Source of the DNA: Bacteroidia bacterium
GTDB taxonomy: Bacteria > Bacteroidota > Bacteroidia > Flavobacteriales > Flavobacteriaceae
Length of the DNA: 64,000 bases
Assembly: GCA_030431055.1 (NCBI GenBank)
Contig: JAUIJA010000010.1
Span: 1-64,000 of the forward strand
Direction of reading: 5' to 3'
The position numbers and the translations under genes are program-made. This document shows, in pieces, positions 18,842 to 29,654 of this stretch. The notes under the pieces were generated by a model, which did not search any database, was not told where the DNA came from, and saw nothing but the letters and a program-made list of their open reading frames with translations. The first letter of the stretch is position 1. Each line of letters begins with the position of its first letter.

Positions 18842-19366
18842 ATGAAATATTTTAAACTTATAGCAATTATTACTTTATCAATTTATTCTCAATTTTCTTT
18901 TTCTCAAATTAAAATTAAAGAACAAAAAAGTATAGAGTTAAACCAACAAATTTCTGACGAAGTTCAAACGTTACCAAAAGATCAATTACAAGCTATAAAA
19001 GAAAATTACAATTGGAAAAAAAAGCAATTTCTAATCGTTAATTTTAAAAATTTACAAACAAAATGTAGTTATGATATTTATGAAGATGTTGTAAAAGCTT
19101 ATAATTTGTATGAAAAGAAAGCTTTTGAAAAAATCGATCTGTCAAATTGTAGAAACATTTTTATTTATGCAGATAAAGCTTTGGCAAAACCAATATTAGA
19201 CAACAAAACTCATTTTGAAGATATCGGATTATATTTCATGAAGCATTATTTCAATCAAGATAAAACTTGTGTTGGTGTTTTAGTAATGAATCAAAAAGGA
19301 GAATATTTGGTAAAAGCTGAAGAATACAATACTTTTACGATAACCGAAATGATGGAAAAACTTTAA
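18842..19366 (+). CDS. Hypothetical secreted protein
   Basis: Signal peptide; lies between ddl and coaD. Confidence 0.65.
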   Translation: MKYFKLIAIITLSIYSQFSFSQIKIKEQKSIELNQQISDEVQTLPKDQLQAIKENYNWKKKQFLIVNFKNLQTKCSYDIYEDVVKAYNLYEKKAFEKIDLSNCRNIFIYADKALAKPILDNKTHFEDIGLYFMKHYFNQDKTCVGVLVMNQKGEYLVKAEEYNTFTITEMMEKL

Positions 19367-19369
19367 TTA

Positions 19370-19828
19370 ATGACAAGAAAAGCAATATTTCCTGGTTCTT
19401 TTGATCCAATCACAAACGGACATTATGATATTATTAAAAGAGGTGCTTCTCTTTTTGATGAAGTTGTTGTAGCTATTGGTATTAATGCCGAAAAAAAATA
19501 TATGTTTTCTCTAGAAGACAGAAAGCGTTTTATTGAAGAAGCATTTAAAGACGAACCAAAAGTTCGCGTAATAACTTATACTGGTTTAACTATCGATTTG
19601 TGTAAAAAAGAAAAAGCCGATTTCATTTTACGTGGTTTACGAAACCCTGCCGATTTTGAGTTTGAAAAAGCAATTGCACATACAAACAGAAGTCTTTCAG
19701 AAATTGAAACTGTTTTCTTATTAACAGCTGCCAGAACATCGTATATTTCATCAAGTATAGTTCGCGATGTTTTAAGAAATGGTGGCGATATTAGTAAATT
19801 AGTTCCAAAGTCTGTTTTAAGTAAATAA
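19370..19828 (+). CDS. coaD: Pantetheine-phosphate adenylyltransferase
   Basis: MTRKAIFPGSFDPITNGHYDIIKRG, RGLRNPADFEFE, YISSSIVRDV. Confidence 0.97.
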   Translation: MTRKAIFPGSFDPITNGHYDIIKRGASLFDEVVVAIGINAEKKYMFSLEDRKRFIEEAFKDEPKVRVITYTGLTIDLCKKEKADFILRGLRNPADFEFEKAIAHTNRSLSEIETVFLLTAARTSYISSSIVRDVLRNGGDISKLVPKSVLSK

Positions 19829-19908
19829 ACTGAAATTACTTCATACTTTAATTTAAAATTGAATTCCTTACCTTTGCCCACTTTTAAGCGAAAAAGGTAA
19901 AATTCATT

Positions 19909-21450
19909 ATGCAAAAAGTATTTAATTTATTCGATTTTAAACAAAAAGTAGATTATAGAACCGAAATCCTTGCTGGCTTAACTGTTGCTATGACCATGAT
20001 TCCTGAATCGCTGTCATTTGCAATATTAGCAGGTTTTCCTCCTCTTGTAGGGCTATATGGAGCTTTTATTATGGGATTAATTACGGCTATTTTAGGTGGT
20101 CGACCTGGATTGATTTCAGGTGGAGCTGGTGCTACTGTAATTGTTCTTATTGCATTAATGAAATCACATGGCTTAGAATATGTTTTCGGTGCTATTATTA
20201 TTGCTGGTTTACTACAAATCCTTGTAGGTGTTTTTAAGTTAGGTAAGTTTATTCGTTTAGTTCCACAGCCAGTAATGTATGGCTTTGTAAACGGTTTAGC
20301 TGTAGTTATTTTTATGTCTCAGTTAGAACAATTCAAAACTATTATCAATGGAGAAACTTCTTGGTTAAGTGGTAGTCCTTTATTAATCATGACAGGTTTA
20401 GTGGCTTTAACTATTGCAATAGTTATAGGTTTTCCTAAGATCACTAAAAAAATACCTTCTTCTCTAGTTGCTATTTTAGTAGTATTTGGAATTGTTTTAC
20501 TTTTCGGAATTGAAACAAAACAAGTAAAAGACATTGCTTCTATTAGTGGAAGTTTACCTCCATTTCATATACCTGAAATTCCATTAACTTGGGAAACTTT
20601 AAAAATTATTTTTCCTTACGGTTTAGTAATGGCCGCAGTTGGATTAACAGAAGGTTTATTAACACTTAACTTAGTTGATGAAATTACAGCTACAAAAGGA
20701 AGTAGTAACCGAGAATGCTTAGCACAAGGAACTGCTAATATTGCAAATGGTTTTTTCTTCGGAATGGGTGGTTGTCCTATGATTGCTCAAACATTAGTTA
20801 ATTTATCAGCAGGATCTAGAGCTAGGTTATCAGGAATTATTGGTGCTTTAACTATTTTAATTATTATTTTAGTAGGTGCACCTATAATTGAATTATTGCC
20901 GATGGCTGCTCTTACGGGAGTTATGATTATGGTAGCCATAGGAACTTTTGAATGGGCTAGTTTTAAAACTTTAAAAAGAATGCCTAAATCAGATATTTTT
21001 GTGATGTTAATTGTTACTTTAATTACGATTTTCATGCATAATTTAGCTTTAGCAGTATTAATAGGTGTAATTATTTCAGCTTTAGTTTTTGCCTGGGAAA
21101 ATGCAAAACGCATTAGAGCACGAAAATTTGTAGATGAAGACGGTATAAAGCATTATGAAATTTACGGTCCATTATTTTTTGGTTCAACAACAGCTTTTGC
21201 CGAAAAATTTGATATTACTAACGACCCAAATGAGGTTATTATAGATTTTGCCGAAAGTAGAATTGCTGATATGAGTGCTATTGAAGCTGTAAATTCGTTA
21301 ACAAATCGTTATGCTAAAGTTGGTAAAAAAGTACATTTACGTCATTTAAGCAAAGATTGTATTAAACTACTAAATAATGCCGAAGCAATTATTGATGTTA
21401 ACATTTTAGAAGACCCAACCTACAAAGTTGCAGTCGATGAAATTAAATAA
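19909..21450 (+). CDS. SulP family inorganic anion transporter with STAS domain
   Basis: GLTVAMTMIPESLSFAILAGFPPLVGLYGAF; C-terminal STAS region. Confidence 0.92.
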   Translation: MQKVFNLFDFKQKVDYRTEILAGLTVAMTMIPESLSFAILAGFPPLVGLYGAFIMGLITAILGGRPGLISGGAGATVIVLIALMKSHGLEYVFGAIIIAGLLQILVGVFKLGKFIRLVPQPVMYGFVNGLAVVIFMSQLEQFKTIINGETSWLSGSPLLIMTGLVALTIAIVIGFPKITKKIPSSLVAILVVFGIVLLFGIETKQVKDIASISGSLPPFHIPEIPLTWETLKIIFPYGLVMAAVGLTEGLLTLNLVDEITATKGSSNRECLAQGTANIANGFFFGMGGCPMIAQTLVNLSAGSRARLSGIIGALTILIIILVGAPIIELLPMAALTGVMIMVAIGTFEWASFKTLKRMPKSDIFVMLIVTLITIFMHNLALAVLIGVIISALVFAWENAKRIRARKFVDEDGIKHYEIYGPLFFGSTTAFAEKFDITNDPNEVIIDFAESRIADMSAIEAVNSLTNRYAKVGKKVHLRHLSKDCIKLLNNAEAIIDVNILEDPTYKVAVDEIK

Positions 21451-21468
21451 GAATAGAACAACTTTCAT

Positions 21469-21507
21469 AAAAAAAGCCCTTAACAAAATAATTGTAAGGG
21501 CTTTTTA
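21469..21507. terminator. Intrinsic terminator
   Basis: AAAAAAAGCCCTT...AAGGGCTTTTT. Confidence 0.7.
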
Positions 21508-21546
21508 ATTAAACAAACAACTTAATATTAATATGAGAAAACAATA

Positions 21547-22989
21547 TTAATTCCATCCACCACCTAAGGCTCTATATATATTTACCTTGGCGTTTAATTG
21601 TTTCATTTTAACTTCAATTAATTCAAACTTAGATTCTAAGGCTTCTCTTTGTGTTAAAAGAACTTCCATATAATCAGCACGTGCTGAACTAAATAAATTA
21701 TTTGAAATTTGAACCGATTGATCTAAAGCAATAACTTGTTGCGATTTAAAATCAAATGTTTTATCCATATTTTTAATCATCGAAATTTGATTAGCAACCT
21801 CAACATAAGCGTTTAAAATTGTTCTTTCGTAATTAAAAACTGCCTGGATTTGTTTTGCATTTGCATTTTTATAAGATGCTTTTATTGCATTTCTATTAAT
21901 TAATGGTGCAACTAAATCTCCTGCTACAGAATATAATAATGATTGTGGTGTTTTTATTAAATATTTTGGATCAAAAGCTTGAAAACCAACTCCTGCAGAA
22001 ATTCCAAAAGAAGGATAAAATCTAGCCTTTGCAGATTTTATATCTAATTTTGTAGCCGCAAGTTCTAACTCAGCCTGTTTAATATCTGGTCTATTTGATA
22101 ATAAATCTGAAGGTAAACCAGTACTGATTTTATCAATACTTAAATTTGTAAAAATAGTTGTATCTCTTTCTACATGTTGTGGAAATCTACCTACTAGAAA
22201 ATTAATCTTGTTTTCAGTTTCTACAATTTTCTGCTCGATATTAAACTGTAAACTTTTAGTATTTAATAATTGAGCTTCAAATCTTTTAACTGCTAATTCA
22301 GTAACTCGTGCCGATTCTTTTTGAAGTTTAACAATTCTCAAAGCATTCGCTTGAATTTCAATATTCTGTTTAATTAATTCTAATTGATTATCAAGCGCCA
22401 ATAATTCATAATATGAATTTGCTATTTCTGCAATTAAATTGGTAACTACAAAGTTTTTGCCTTCAACACTTGCTAGATATCTACTAACTGCAGCTCTTTT
22501 AGCATTATGCAATTTTCCCCATACATCAACTTCCCAACTTGCGAAAGCTCCAAACATATAATTAGGAAGTGGTTCTGGTGTTTCAATTCCAGGTTTAATT
22601 TCTGTTGTTGCATCATTTGCGCCTTGACTTGTATACCTTCCCACTTTTTCAACTTCTGCTGAACCTTTTAAACCAACAAACGGTAAATACTCACCTTTTC
22701 TCGCTCTAATTTCATTTTGAGAAATTTGAATTTCTTGCAATGTAATATTCAATTCCTGATTATTACTTAATGCTTCTTCAATTAATGTGCTTAAATACTG
22801 GTCGGCAAAATACTCTTTCCACTGAATTTTACCCGAATTTAAAGTATCAGTTGTATTTGCATATTGTTCAGGAACAGTTGTATTTGCATCTTTTTGCACA
22901 ACATTAGGAGTTTTACAACCCACTACACTAATTAGTAAGTAGGTTGCTCCTAAATATGCTATTAATTTTTTATTAACTAATTTCATCAT
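21547..22989 (-). CDS. RND efflux outer-membrane factor lipoprotein (TolC/OprM family)
   Basis: Lipobox SVVGCK, SNRPDIKQAELELAATKLDIKSAKARFYPSFG; start moved to MMKLVNKK. Confidence 0.9.
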   Translation of the reverse strand: MMKLVNKKLIAYLGATYLLISVVGCKTPNVVQKDANTTVPEQYANTTDTLNSGKIQWKEYFADQYLSTLIEEALSNNQELNITLQEIQISQNEIRARKGEYLPFVGLKGSAEVEKVGRYTSQGANDATTEIKPGIETPEPLPNYMFGAFASWEVDVWGKLHNAKRAAVSRYLASVEGKNFVVTNLIAEIANSYYELLALDNQLELIKQNIEIQANALRIVKLQKESARVTELAVKRFEAQLLNTKSLQFNIEQKIVETENKINFLVGRFPQHVERDTTIFTNLSIDKISTGLPSDLLSNRPDIKQAELELAATKLDIKSAKARFYPSFGISAGVGFQAFDPKYLIKTPQSLLYSVAGDLVAPLINRNAIKASYKNANAKQIQAVFNYERTILNAYVEVANQISMIKNMDKTFDFKSQQVIALDQSVQISNNLFSSARADYMEVLLTQREALESKFELIEVKMKQLNAKVNIYRALGGGWN

Positions 22990-23002
22990 AGTATTTTTCA
23001 GT

Positions 23003-26000
23003 TTATTCTTCTTCCTCTTCCGGGAAACTATCCATTTGATGTACAAAATCTTCACTTAACGAAGTTTCATCTTCATCTTTAATTAATTTTCTTCCATCTG
23101 CTAATGTTCCAAAAATGAAATATAAACCTGGAACAATTACAACTCCGAAAATAGTACCAAATAACATTCCTCCTAAAGCAGATGCTCCAATTGTTCTATT
23201 ACCAATGGCTCCTGCTCCACTAGCAATAATTAAAGGAATTAAACCTGCGATAAAGGCAAACGATGTCATTAAAATTGGTCTAAACCTTACTTTTGCTCCT
23301 TCAATAGCAGCATCGAGTATTGTATAACCTTCGCTACGTTTTTGCATAGCAAACTCTACAATAAGTACAGCGTTTTTACCGAGTAAACCTACTAGCATTA
23401 TAAGTCCGATTTGTGCATAGATATCGTTTTCTAACCCCATCATTTTAAGTAAAAAGAAGGAACCAAATACTCCAACTGGCAATGAAAAGATTACAGAAAG
23501 TGGAATGATAAAACTTTCATATTGAGCTGCTAGTACAAAATAAACAAATGCTAATACGATTAAGAAAATATAAAGCGACTCATTTCCTCTGTTTGACTCA
23601 TCATAAGAAAGTCCTTCCCATGCAATATCATAGCCTCTTGGTAATGTTTGAGCTGCAACTTCTCTAATTGCTTGAATAGCATCTGCAGTTGTGTAACCTT
23701 TTGCAGGTAAACCACGAATTGCAGCTGAATTATACATATTATAACGAGTTACTTCATTTGGCCCTTGTGTTTTCTTAAGCTTCATAAAAGCAGAATATGG
23801 AACCATTTCTCCATGATCATTTTTAACAAATAAGTTTAAAATATCAGATGGAAGTCTTCTATATTTAGGATCAGATTGAACATAAACTTTAAAGAAACGT
23901 CCGAATTTAATAAATCCTTGTTCGTAAGTACTACCAATTAAGATATTTAGATTTTCCATTGCTTTACCAATAGAAACTCCTTTTTGCATAGCTAAATCAT
24001 TATTAATTTCAAGTTCGTATTGAGGGTAATTTGCGGCGAAAAACGTAAACAAACCTGTTAATTCTTTTCGCTTAGATAAATTAACCATTAACTCCTTATT
24101 AATCTTATCAAAATCTTGATAATCTGTATCTGTAGTTTTATCTAATAAACGCATAGAAAAACCTCCAGAAGAACCGAAACCAGGAATTGCCGGTGGTTCG
24201 AAAAACTCGATAACAGCACCTAATCCTCTTGACTTTTCTTCAAGCTCTTCCATGATTTCTTTTACATCGTGTTTTCTATCTGACCATTTTTTCAAGTTAA
24301 TTAAACAAGTACCTGCATTAGAACCACGACCTTCTGTCATAATTTCATATCCTGCAAGTGAAGATACTGATTCTACTCCGTCAACTTCTTCACAAATTTT
24401 TTGCAGTTTTTGTGCCACAAGATTTGTTCTTTCTAAAGTTGCCCCTGGTGGTGTTTGAATAATAGCATAAATTGTTCCTTGATCTTCACTTGGAATAAAT
24501 CCTGAAGGTAAAATTTGGTTTTCAAAAACAATTCCTGCACAGAATGCTAGTAAAATTCCGAATGTTAACCATCTTCTATTAACAATAGATTTTAGAATAT
24601 TTACATATCTACCAGTTAAACGATCAAACCAGCTATTAAATTTATCAAATGCTCTAGTTAAAAAGTTTCCTTTTGATTCTTTTCCGTGATTATTCTTCAA
24701 TAAAATAGCACAAAGAACTGGGGTTAATGTAAGTGCAATAATTGCAGAGATTACAATCGAACTTGCCATAGTTATTGAAAACTGTCTGTAAAATGTTCCT
24801 ACAGGACCAGACATGAAAGATATAGGTAAAAATACCGATACCATTACCGCAGTAATTGCTATAATTGCTCCACTTATTTCACTCAATACTTTTTTAACTG
24901 CTACATAAGGTGTGATATGTGGATCTTCTTCAAACTTGGCATGGACAGCTTCTACAACAACAATTGCATCATCGACAACAATACCAATTGCTAATACTAA
25001 AGCAAATAATGTTACTAAGTTTATCGACAATCCGAAGAACTGGATGACGAAAAATGCTCCAATTAAGGATACAGGTACAGCTAAAATAGGAATTAAAGTA
25101 GAACGCCAATCTCCTAAAAAGACAAATACTACTAAAGCAACTAATATAAAGGCATCTCGTAATGTATGAATTACTTGCTCGATAGAAGCGTCTAAGAATT
25201 GAGAAACATCATAACTAATTTTATAATCCATTCCTGGCGGGAATGTTTTTTTCATTTCCTCTAACTTAGCTTTAACTTCTTCAATTACATCACTCGCATT
25301 ACTACCATAATTTTGTTTTAATACCATTGCAGCAGAAGGATGTCCATCTAAATTTGAATAAATATCAAAGAATTCACTTCCTAATTCTACAGTTGCGATA
25401 TCTTTTAAATGAATACTTTCACCTTCTGAATTTGCTCTAATAATAACATTTTCATATTGTTTAGGTTCATTATACCTTCCTTTATATGTTAAAACATATT
25501 CTAAAGATTGCGCTTGAATACCAGAACTTCTACCAATACGACCTGGACGTCCAACAATACTCTGCTCTTGTAAAGCTTCCATTACTTCATCTATAGAAAT
25601 ATTGTAAGCTCTCATTCTATCTGGTTTTAACCAAACACGCATAGCATATCGTCTACTTCCTAAAATTTGCGTTCTTGATACACCTTTTACCCTATTAATT
25701 TCAGGTATCATTTTAACATTAGCATAGTTGTACAAGAACTTTTCATCCATATTCTCTTTATCTTTAGAATATAGATTTACATACATTAACATACTCGGCT
25801 GAATAGGTGTAATAATAACACCCTCACGCTGCACTAATTCAGGTAGTAAAGGCATTACTTGGTCAACCCGAGTTTTTACCCTAATTACAGCTTGATTAGG
25901 ATCTGTTCCTGGTTCAAAAATAATTCTAAGTGTTGCTTCACCAGCACTTGTTGCATCAGTAGCCATATAACGCATTCCTTGTACTCCATTTAATGAGTTT

Positions 26001-26197
26001 TCAAGGGTAATTAACGTTGATTTTACTAACACATCGGCACTTGCTCCTGGATAAGCAATAAATATATTTACGGTTGTTGGTGCAATTTGGGGAAACTGCG
26101 AAATTGGCAATTTTTTAATTGCTAACGACCCTACGAAAAGTATTATAATCGAAATTACTATCGCAAAAACGGGTCTATGTATAAATCTATTAAACAT
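23003..26197 (-). CDS. RND efflux inner-membrane permease (HAE1/AcrB-type)
   Basis: MFNRFIHRPVFAIVISIIILFVG, GLVLAIGIVVDDAIVVVEAV-type TM4 motif, full length 1064 aa. Confidence 0.95.
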   Translation of the reverse strand: MFNRFIHRPVFAIVISIIILFVGSLAIKKLPISQFPQIAPTTVNIFIAYPGASADVLVKSTLITLENSLNGVQGMRYMATDATSAGEATLRIIFEPGTDPNQAVIRVKTRVDQVMPLLPELVQREGVIITPIQPSMLMYVNLYSKDKENMDEKFLYNYANVKMIPEINRVKGVSRTQILGSRRYAMRVWLKPDRMRAYNISIDEVMEALQEQSIVGRPGRIGRSSGIQAQSLEYVLTYKGRYNEPKQYENVIIRANSEGESIHLKDIATVELGSEFFDIYSNLDGHPSAAMVLKQNYGSNASDVIEEVKAKLEEMKKTFPPGMDYKISYDVSQFLDASIEQVIHTLRDAFILVALVVFVFLGDWRSTLIPILAVPVSLIGAFFVIQFFGLSINLVTLFALVLAIGIVVDDAIVVVEAVHAKFEEDPHITPYVAVKKVLSEISGAIIAITAVMVSVFLPISFMSGPVGTFYRQFSITMASSIVISAIIALTLTPVLCAILLKNNHGKESKGNFLTRAFDKFNSWFDRLTGRYVNILKSIVNRRWLTFGILLAFCAGIVFENQILPSGFIPSEDQGTIYAIIQTPPGATLERTNLVAQKLQKICEEVDGVESVSSLAGYEIMTEGRGSNAGTCLINLKKWSDRKHDVKEIMEELEEKSRGLGAVIEFFEPPAIPGFGSSGGFSMRLLDKTTDTDYQDFDKINKELMVNLSKRKELTGLFTFFAANYPQYELEINNDLAMQKGVSIGKAMENLNILIGSTYEQGFIKFGRFFKVYVQSDPKYRRLPSDILNLFVKNDHGEMVPYSAFMKLKKTQGPNEVTRYNMYNSAAIRGLPAKGYTTADAIQAIREVAAQTLPRGYDIAWEGLSYDESNRGNESLYIFLIVLAFVYFVLAAQYESFIIPLSVIFSLPVGVFGSFFLLKMMGLENDIYAQIGLIMLVGLLGKNAVLIVEFAMQKRSEGYTILDAAIEGAKVRFRPILMTSFAFIAGLIPLIIASGAGAIGNRTIGASALGGMLFGTIFGVVIVPGLYFIFGTLADGRKLIKDEDETSLSEDFVHQMDSFPEEEEE

Positions 26198-26223
26198 TGT
26201 TTCTCTTTTTAAGATTTGTTAGA

Positions 26224-27306
26224 CTACTCTGCGTATAATTCTAAACTTGATAATACTTTTTCGGGTTTTAAAACCTCGTATTCAATTTTTTGATTTTCCT
26301 CTACTAAACGTAAACCTTCAAGTAAGATTTTATCATCAGTTTTTAATCCTTCTGAAATTGCATAAATATGGGGTAGCTCAGCTCCAATAGTAATAATTCG
26401 TGATTTTACTTCATGATTCTTATCGATAACAAAAACATATTTTTTATCCAAAACTTCAAAAGTTGCCTTTTGAGGAATTAACAACATTCCTTTTACTGGT
26501 AATGTTACTTGAACGCTTCCCGTTTCACCATGTCTTAATAAACCTTTTGGGTTTGGAAAGGTTGCTCTAAAAGGAATATTTCCTGTTTCATTATCGAAGT
26601 CAGCTTCAATAGTTTCTACTACTCCTGTATAATCAAAAAACTGATTATTTGCCATTAATAAATTTACTTTAGCTTTTTCATCACTATTGCGTTGCGAAAT
26701 TTTATAATCTAAATATTCAGCTTCTGGAACATTATAGTAAACCCACATTTTACTATTATCTGAAAGGTTTGTTAGTAAATCTCCTTCTTCAATTAAACTT
26801 CCCAATCGAACATGAAATTTATCAATTATCCCATCAAATGGTGCTCTAATTTCTGTAAATTGAACATGAACCTCTGCTAAAGCTAATTCAGCATTTGCTT
26901 TGTCTAATTTAGCCTTAGCCATAGCCAATTCATTTGGTGCTACAACATTATTTTCGGCTAATTTTTTTGTGTTTTGATATTCTATTTCTACAAAATTTGC
27001 TTCAGCTTTAGCTTTTTGTAATTCAGCTTGATAAAGCTTAGGCATAATTTGAAATAGTAATTGACCTTTTTTCACATATTGACCTTCATCAACATAAATC
27101 TTCTCTAAATAACCTCTTTCTTGGGCTCTAATTTCTATATGTTGAATAGAATGGATTTGTGATACATAATCTTTTGTTACTATAGTATCCTTTTGAATAG
27201 GATTAGTCACTAAGAATTTTACTTCTTCTTCTTTTTCTTTCTTCTCTGTTTTACAACTTGCTAACAACAAGCCACAGAAACTCATAAGTAATAGAGTTTT
27301 CTTCAT
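26224..27306 (-). CDS. RND efflux periplasmic adaptor (membrane fusion) lipoprotein
   Basis: MKKTLLLMSFCGLLLASCK lipobox; VKKGQLLFQIMPKLYQAELQKAKAE, IRAPFDGIIDKF. Confidence 0.92.
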   Translation of the reverse strand: MKKTLLLMSFCGLLLASCKTEKKEKEEEVKFLVTNPIQKDTIVTKDYVSQIHSIQHIEIRAQERGYLEKIYVDEGQYVKKGQLLFQIMPKLYQAELQKAKAEANFVEIEYQNTKKLAENNVVAPNELAMAKAKLDKANAELALAEVHVQFTEIRAPFDGIIDKFHVRLGSLIEEGDLLTNLSDNSKMWVYYNVPEAEYLDYKISQRNSDEKAKVNLLMANNQFFDYTGVVETIEADFDNETGNIPFRATFPNPKGLLRHGETGSVQVTLPVKGMLLIPQKATFEVLDKKYVFVIDKNHEVKSRIITIGAELPHIYAISEGLKTDDKILLEGLRLVEENQKIEYEVLKPEKVLSSLELYAE

Positions 27307-27430
27307 TTGTTTGTTTATTAAAATTGATATGGTGATTTTGCGTATAAACACAATGTATTAATTCATAATCATTTATAAATAATGATTACAAAGTACAAGT
27401 AGTACAAGGTAAATTATTACCTTATAAAAA

Positions 27431-27832
27431 TCATAATCTAAATACTCTAAAAGGAATGAAGAGTGAATCTAGTGAAGTAAAATGACTAAAGTAGTTTCCT
27501 AAAAAGCCATTTTGAGGTATATTTAAAAGATTACCTAAAGGAATTGAAACGATATAGTTTCTAAAGTATTCTTTTATTTGTAAATGTAATAATTTATCAT
27601 TTTCGTCTTGTTCTTCAACTTCGTCATCTAGTTCATTATTCTCAGAAAAATATTTTAAAGATGATTTAAGGGAAGTAGAAAAGGCTCTTTTTTGAGGAGA
27701 GTTTTGTTGTAAACCTGTAGTTACAGAGTCTTGGCTTTCTAAATATTGTACCGTCGTAGTAAACAATAAAATGTTTATGCTTAAAAGTGTTAAGCATATC
27801 GACATAAAATATTTTAGTGAAGTGTTACTCAT
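27431..27832 (-). CDS. Hypothetical membrane-anchored small protein upstream of the RND operon
   Basis: 133 aa with one N-terminal TM segment. Confidence 0.55.
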   Translation of the reverse strand: MSNTSLKYFMSICLTLLSINILLFTTTVQYLESQDSVTTGLQQNSPQKRAFSTSLKSSLKYFSENNELDDEVEEQDENDKLLHLQIKEYFRNYIVSIPLGNLLNIPQNGFLGNYFSHFTSLDSLFIPFRVFRL

Positions 27833-27916
27833 TTCGATACAAAATTATGTAAAGTTAAAATGAGAGCAAACTTTTTTTTCATAACAACTTGTTAATAAAC
27901 TATTATTTAAAATATT

Positions 27917-28501
27917 TTACTCAAACAACAACTTAATATTCTCATACGAATTTTCTAAAATAGACGGAATATCTTTTGGGTTAATCCACGCTACTTTTTC
28001 AATGCCTTCTTCGATTTGACCTTGTGGAGTTCCGTCAAAATCAGATTTCATTTCAAACCAATAGGTTTGTTTTAACTTATAACGTCCGTTACGTTTAAAA
28101 ACATGATAGGTTTTTGGCAACTTCTTTACAATCGACAAGCCGTTTACACCAGTTTCCTCTTCTACTTCACGCATTGCGGTTTCTTCCATCGTTTCATTTT
28201 TCTCGGTTCCACCTTTTGGCAAATCCCATTTTCCATTTCTGAAAATAAATAAAACTTCACCTTTCTTATTAAAAACCAATCCACCACCCGCTTTAACCAC
28301 AGGAATTTTAGCTTTCAACGTTTTCATAATCAGCTTTTCATCAGGATGATATAAGAAAGCTTTCTGAATTTTATTTTGAAAAATCTTTACAATAAGCTTC
28401 TTAATATCAACACTTTCCAAAAGAAAAAGTTGAAAATCAGTTTCCTTTTGAACTTCATTAGTCAAAAAAAGTGGCTTATCGTTGACAAAAACTTTATACA
28501 T
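27917..28501 (-). CDS. NUDIX hydrolase
   Basis: Nudix box GGTEKNETMEETAMREVEEETGV; start moved to MYKVFVND. Confidence 0.93.
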   Translation of the reverse strand: MYKVFVNDKPLFLTNEVQKETDFQLFLLESVDIKKLIVKIFQNKIQKAFLYHPDEKLIMKTLKAKIPVVKAGGGLVFNKKGEVLFIFRNGKWDLPKGGTEKNETMEETAMREVEEETGVNGLSIVKKLPKTYHVFKRNGRYKLKQTYWFEMKSDFDGTPQGQIEEGIEKVAWINPKDIPSILENSYENIKLLFE

Positions 28502-28508
28502 TTGTAGT

Positions 28509-29156
28509 ATGATTTTTGATAACAACACAGCTAAAAAAACAGCCGAATTGCTTTTACAAATAAACGCAATTAAATTAAATTCTAAAAATCCTTTTACATG
28601 GGCTTCAGGCTGGAAGTCTCCAATTTATTGTGACAATAGGATTGTGCTTTCATTTCCACCTGTTCGCAACTATATTCGCGAAGCGTTTGCTAAGCATATT
28701 GAGGAAAAATTTGGTAAACCCGATGTTATTGCTGGAGTAGCAACTGGCGCTATTGGAATTGGCATACTTGTTGCTGAATATATGGGACTTCCGTTTGTAT
28801 ATGTTCGTCCGGAACCTAAAAAACATGGACGCCAAAATCAAGTGGAAGGTTTTTTACAAAAAGGACAAAATGTTGTCGTTGTAGAAGATTTAATTAGTAC
28901 TGGTGGAAGTAGTTTACAAGCTGTTGAAGCCTTACGTAATGAAGGTGCAAACGTGAAAGGAATGGCAGCAATATTTACTTACGGATTTGATATTTCGGTA
29001 GAAAAAATTGCCACAGCTAATTTAGATGTATTTACATTGAGTAATTATAATGCTTTACTAGAAGAAGCGGTTGAAAAAAAATATATTTCGGAAGGAGAAC
29101 TAATTACGCTTCAAGATTGGCGTAAAAATCCTTCTGAATGGGATGTAGAAGTTTAA
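28509..29156 (+). CDS. pyrE: Orotate phosphoribosyltransferase
   Basis: PRPP motif VVVVEDLISTGGSSLQAVEALR; start moved to MIFDNNTAKKTAELLLQ. Confidence 0.95.
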   Translation: MIFDNNTAKKTAELLLQINAIKLNSKNPFTWASGWKSPIYCDNRIVLSFPPVRNYIREAFAKHIEEKFGKPDVIAGVATGAIGIGILVAEYMGLPFVYVRPEPKKHGRQNQVEGFLQKGQNVVVVEDLISTGGSSLQAVEALRNEGANVKGMAAIFTYGFDISVEKIATANLDVFTLSNYNALLEEAVEKKYISEGELITLQDWRKNPSEWDVEV

Positions 29157-29179
29157 TAAAAAATAGAAAAAGAATAAAA

Positions 29180-29572
29180 ATGAATTTAGAAAGTCCAAAA
29201 GTAACTGTAGATAAATCGGCTGAATATATTTTCAATGCCTTAACTGATGTTAAAAATTTTGAAAAATTAATGCCTGAAAATATTGCTAAGTTTGAAGTAA
29301 TTGATGAAAATTGTTTCGAATTTGGTTTAAAAGGAATGCCAGAAATTAAATTGGTAAAAAAAGAAGCTACACCAAATGATAGAATTGTTTTAGGAGCTGC
29401 GTCAAGTAAATTACCTTTTACTTTAACTGGAATTTTAACAGAGCTTGATATTGAAAAAACTGAAATTCAATTACAGTTTGAAGGCGATTTTAACCCAATG
29501 ATGGCAATGATGGTAAAAGGTCCAATTGGTAAGTTTATTGAAACGCTTGCTAGCAATATGCACAAATTATAA
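29180..29572 (+). CDS. SRPBCC family protein
   Basis: MNLESPKVTVDKSAEYIFNALTDVKNFEKLMPENIAKFEV. Confidence 0.8.
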   Translation: MNLESPKVTVDKSAEYIFNALTDVKNFEKLMPENIAKFEVIDENCFEFGLKGMPEIKLVKKEATPNDRIVLGAASSKLPFTLTGILTELDIEKTEIQLQFEGDFNPMMAMMVKGPIGKFIETLASNMHKL

Positions 29573-29591
29573 TTCTTATTTTAGAATATTT

Positions 29592-29619
29592 AAAACTCCC
29601 ACTTGTTGGGAGTTTTTTT
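29592..29619 (+). terminator. Intrinsic terminator
   Basis: AAAACTCCCACTTGTTGGGAGTTTTTTT. Confidence 0.7.
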
Positions 29620-29654
29620 GTACAAAAAAAGCCTAGATTTCTCTAGGCTATTTG

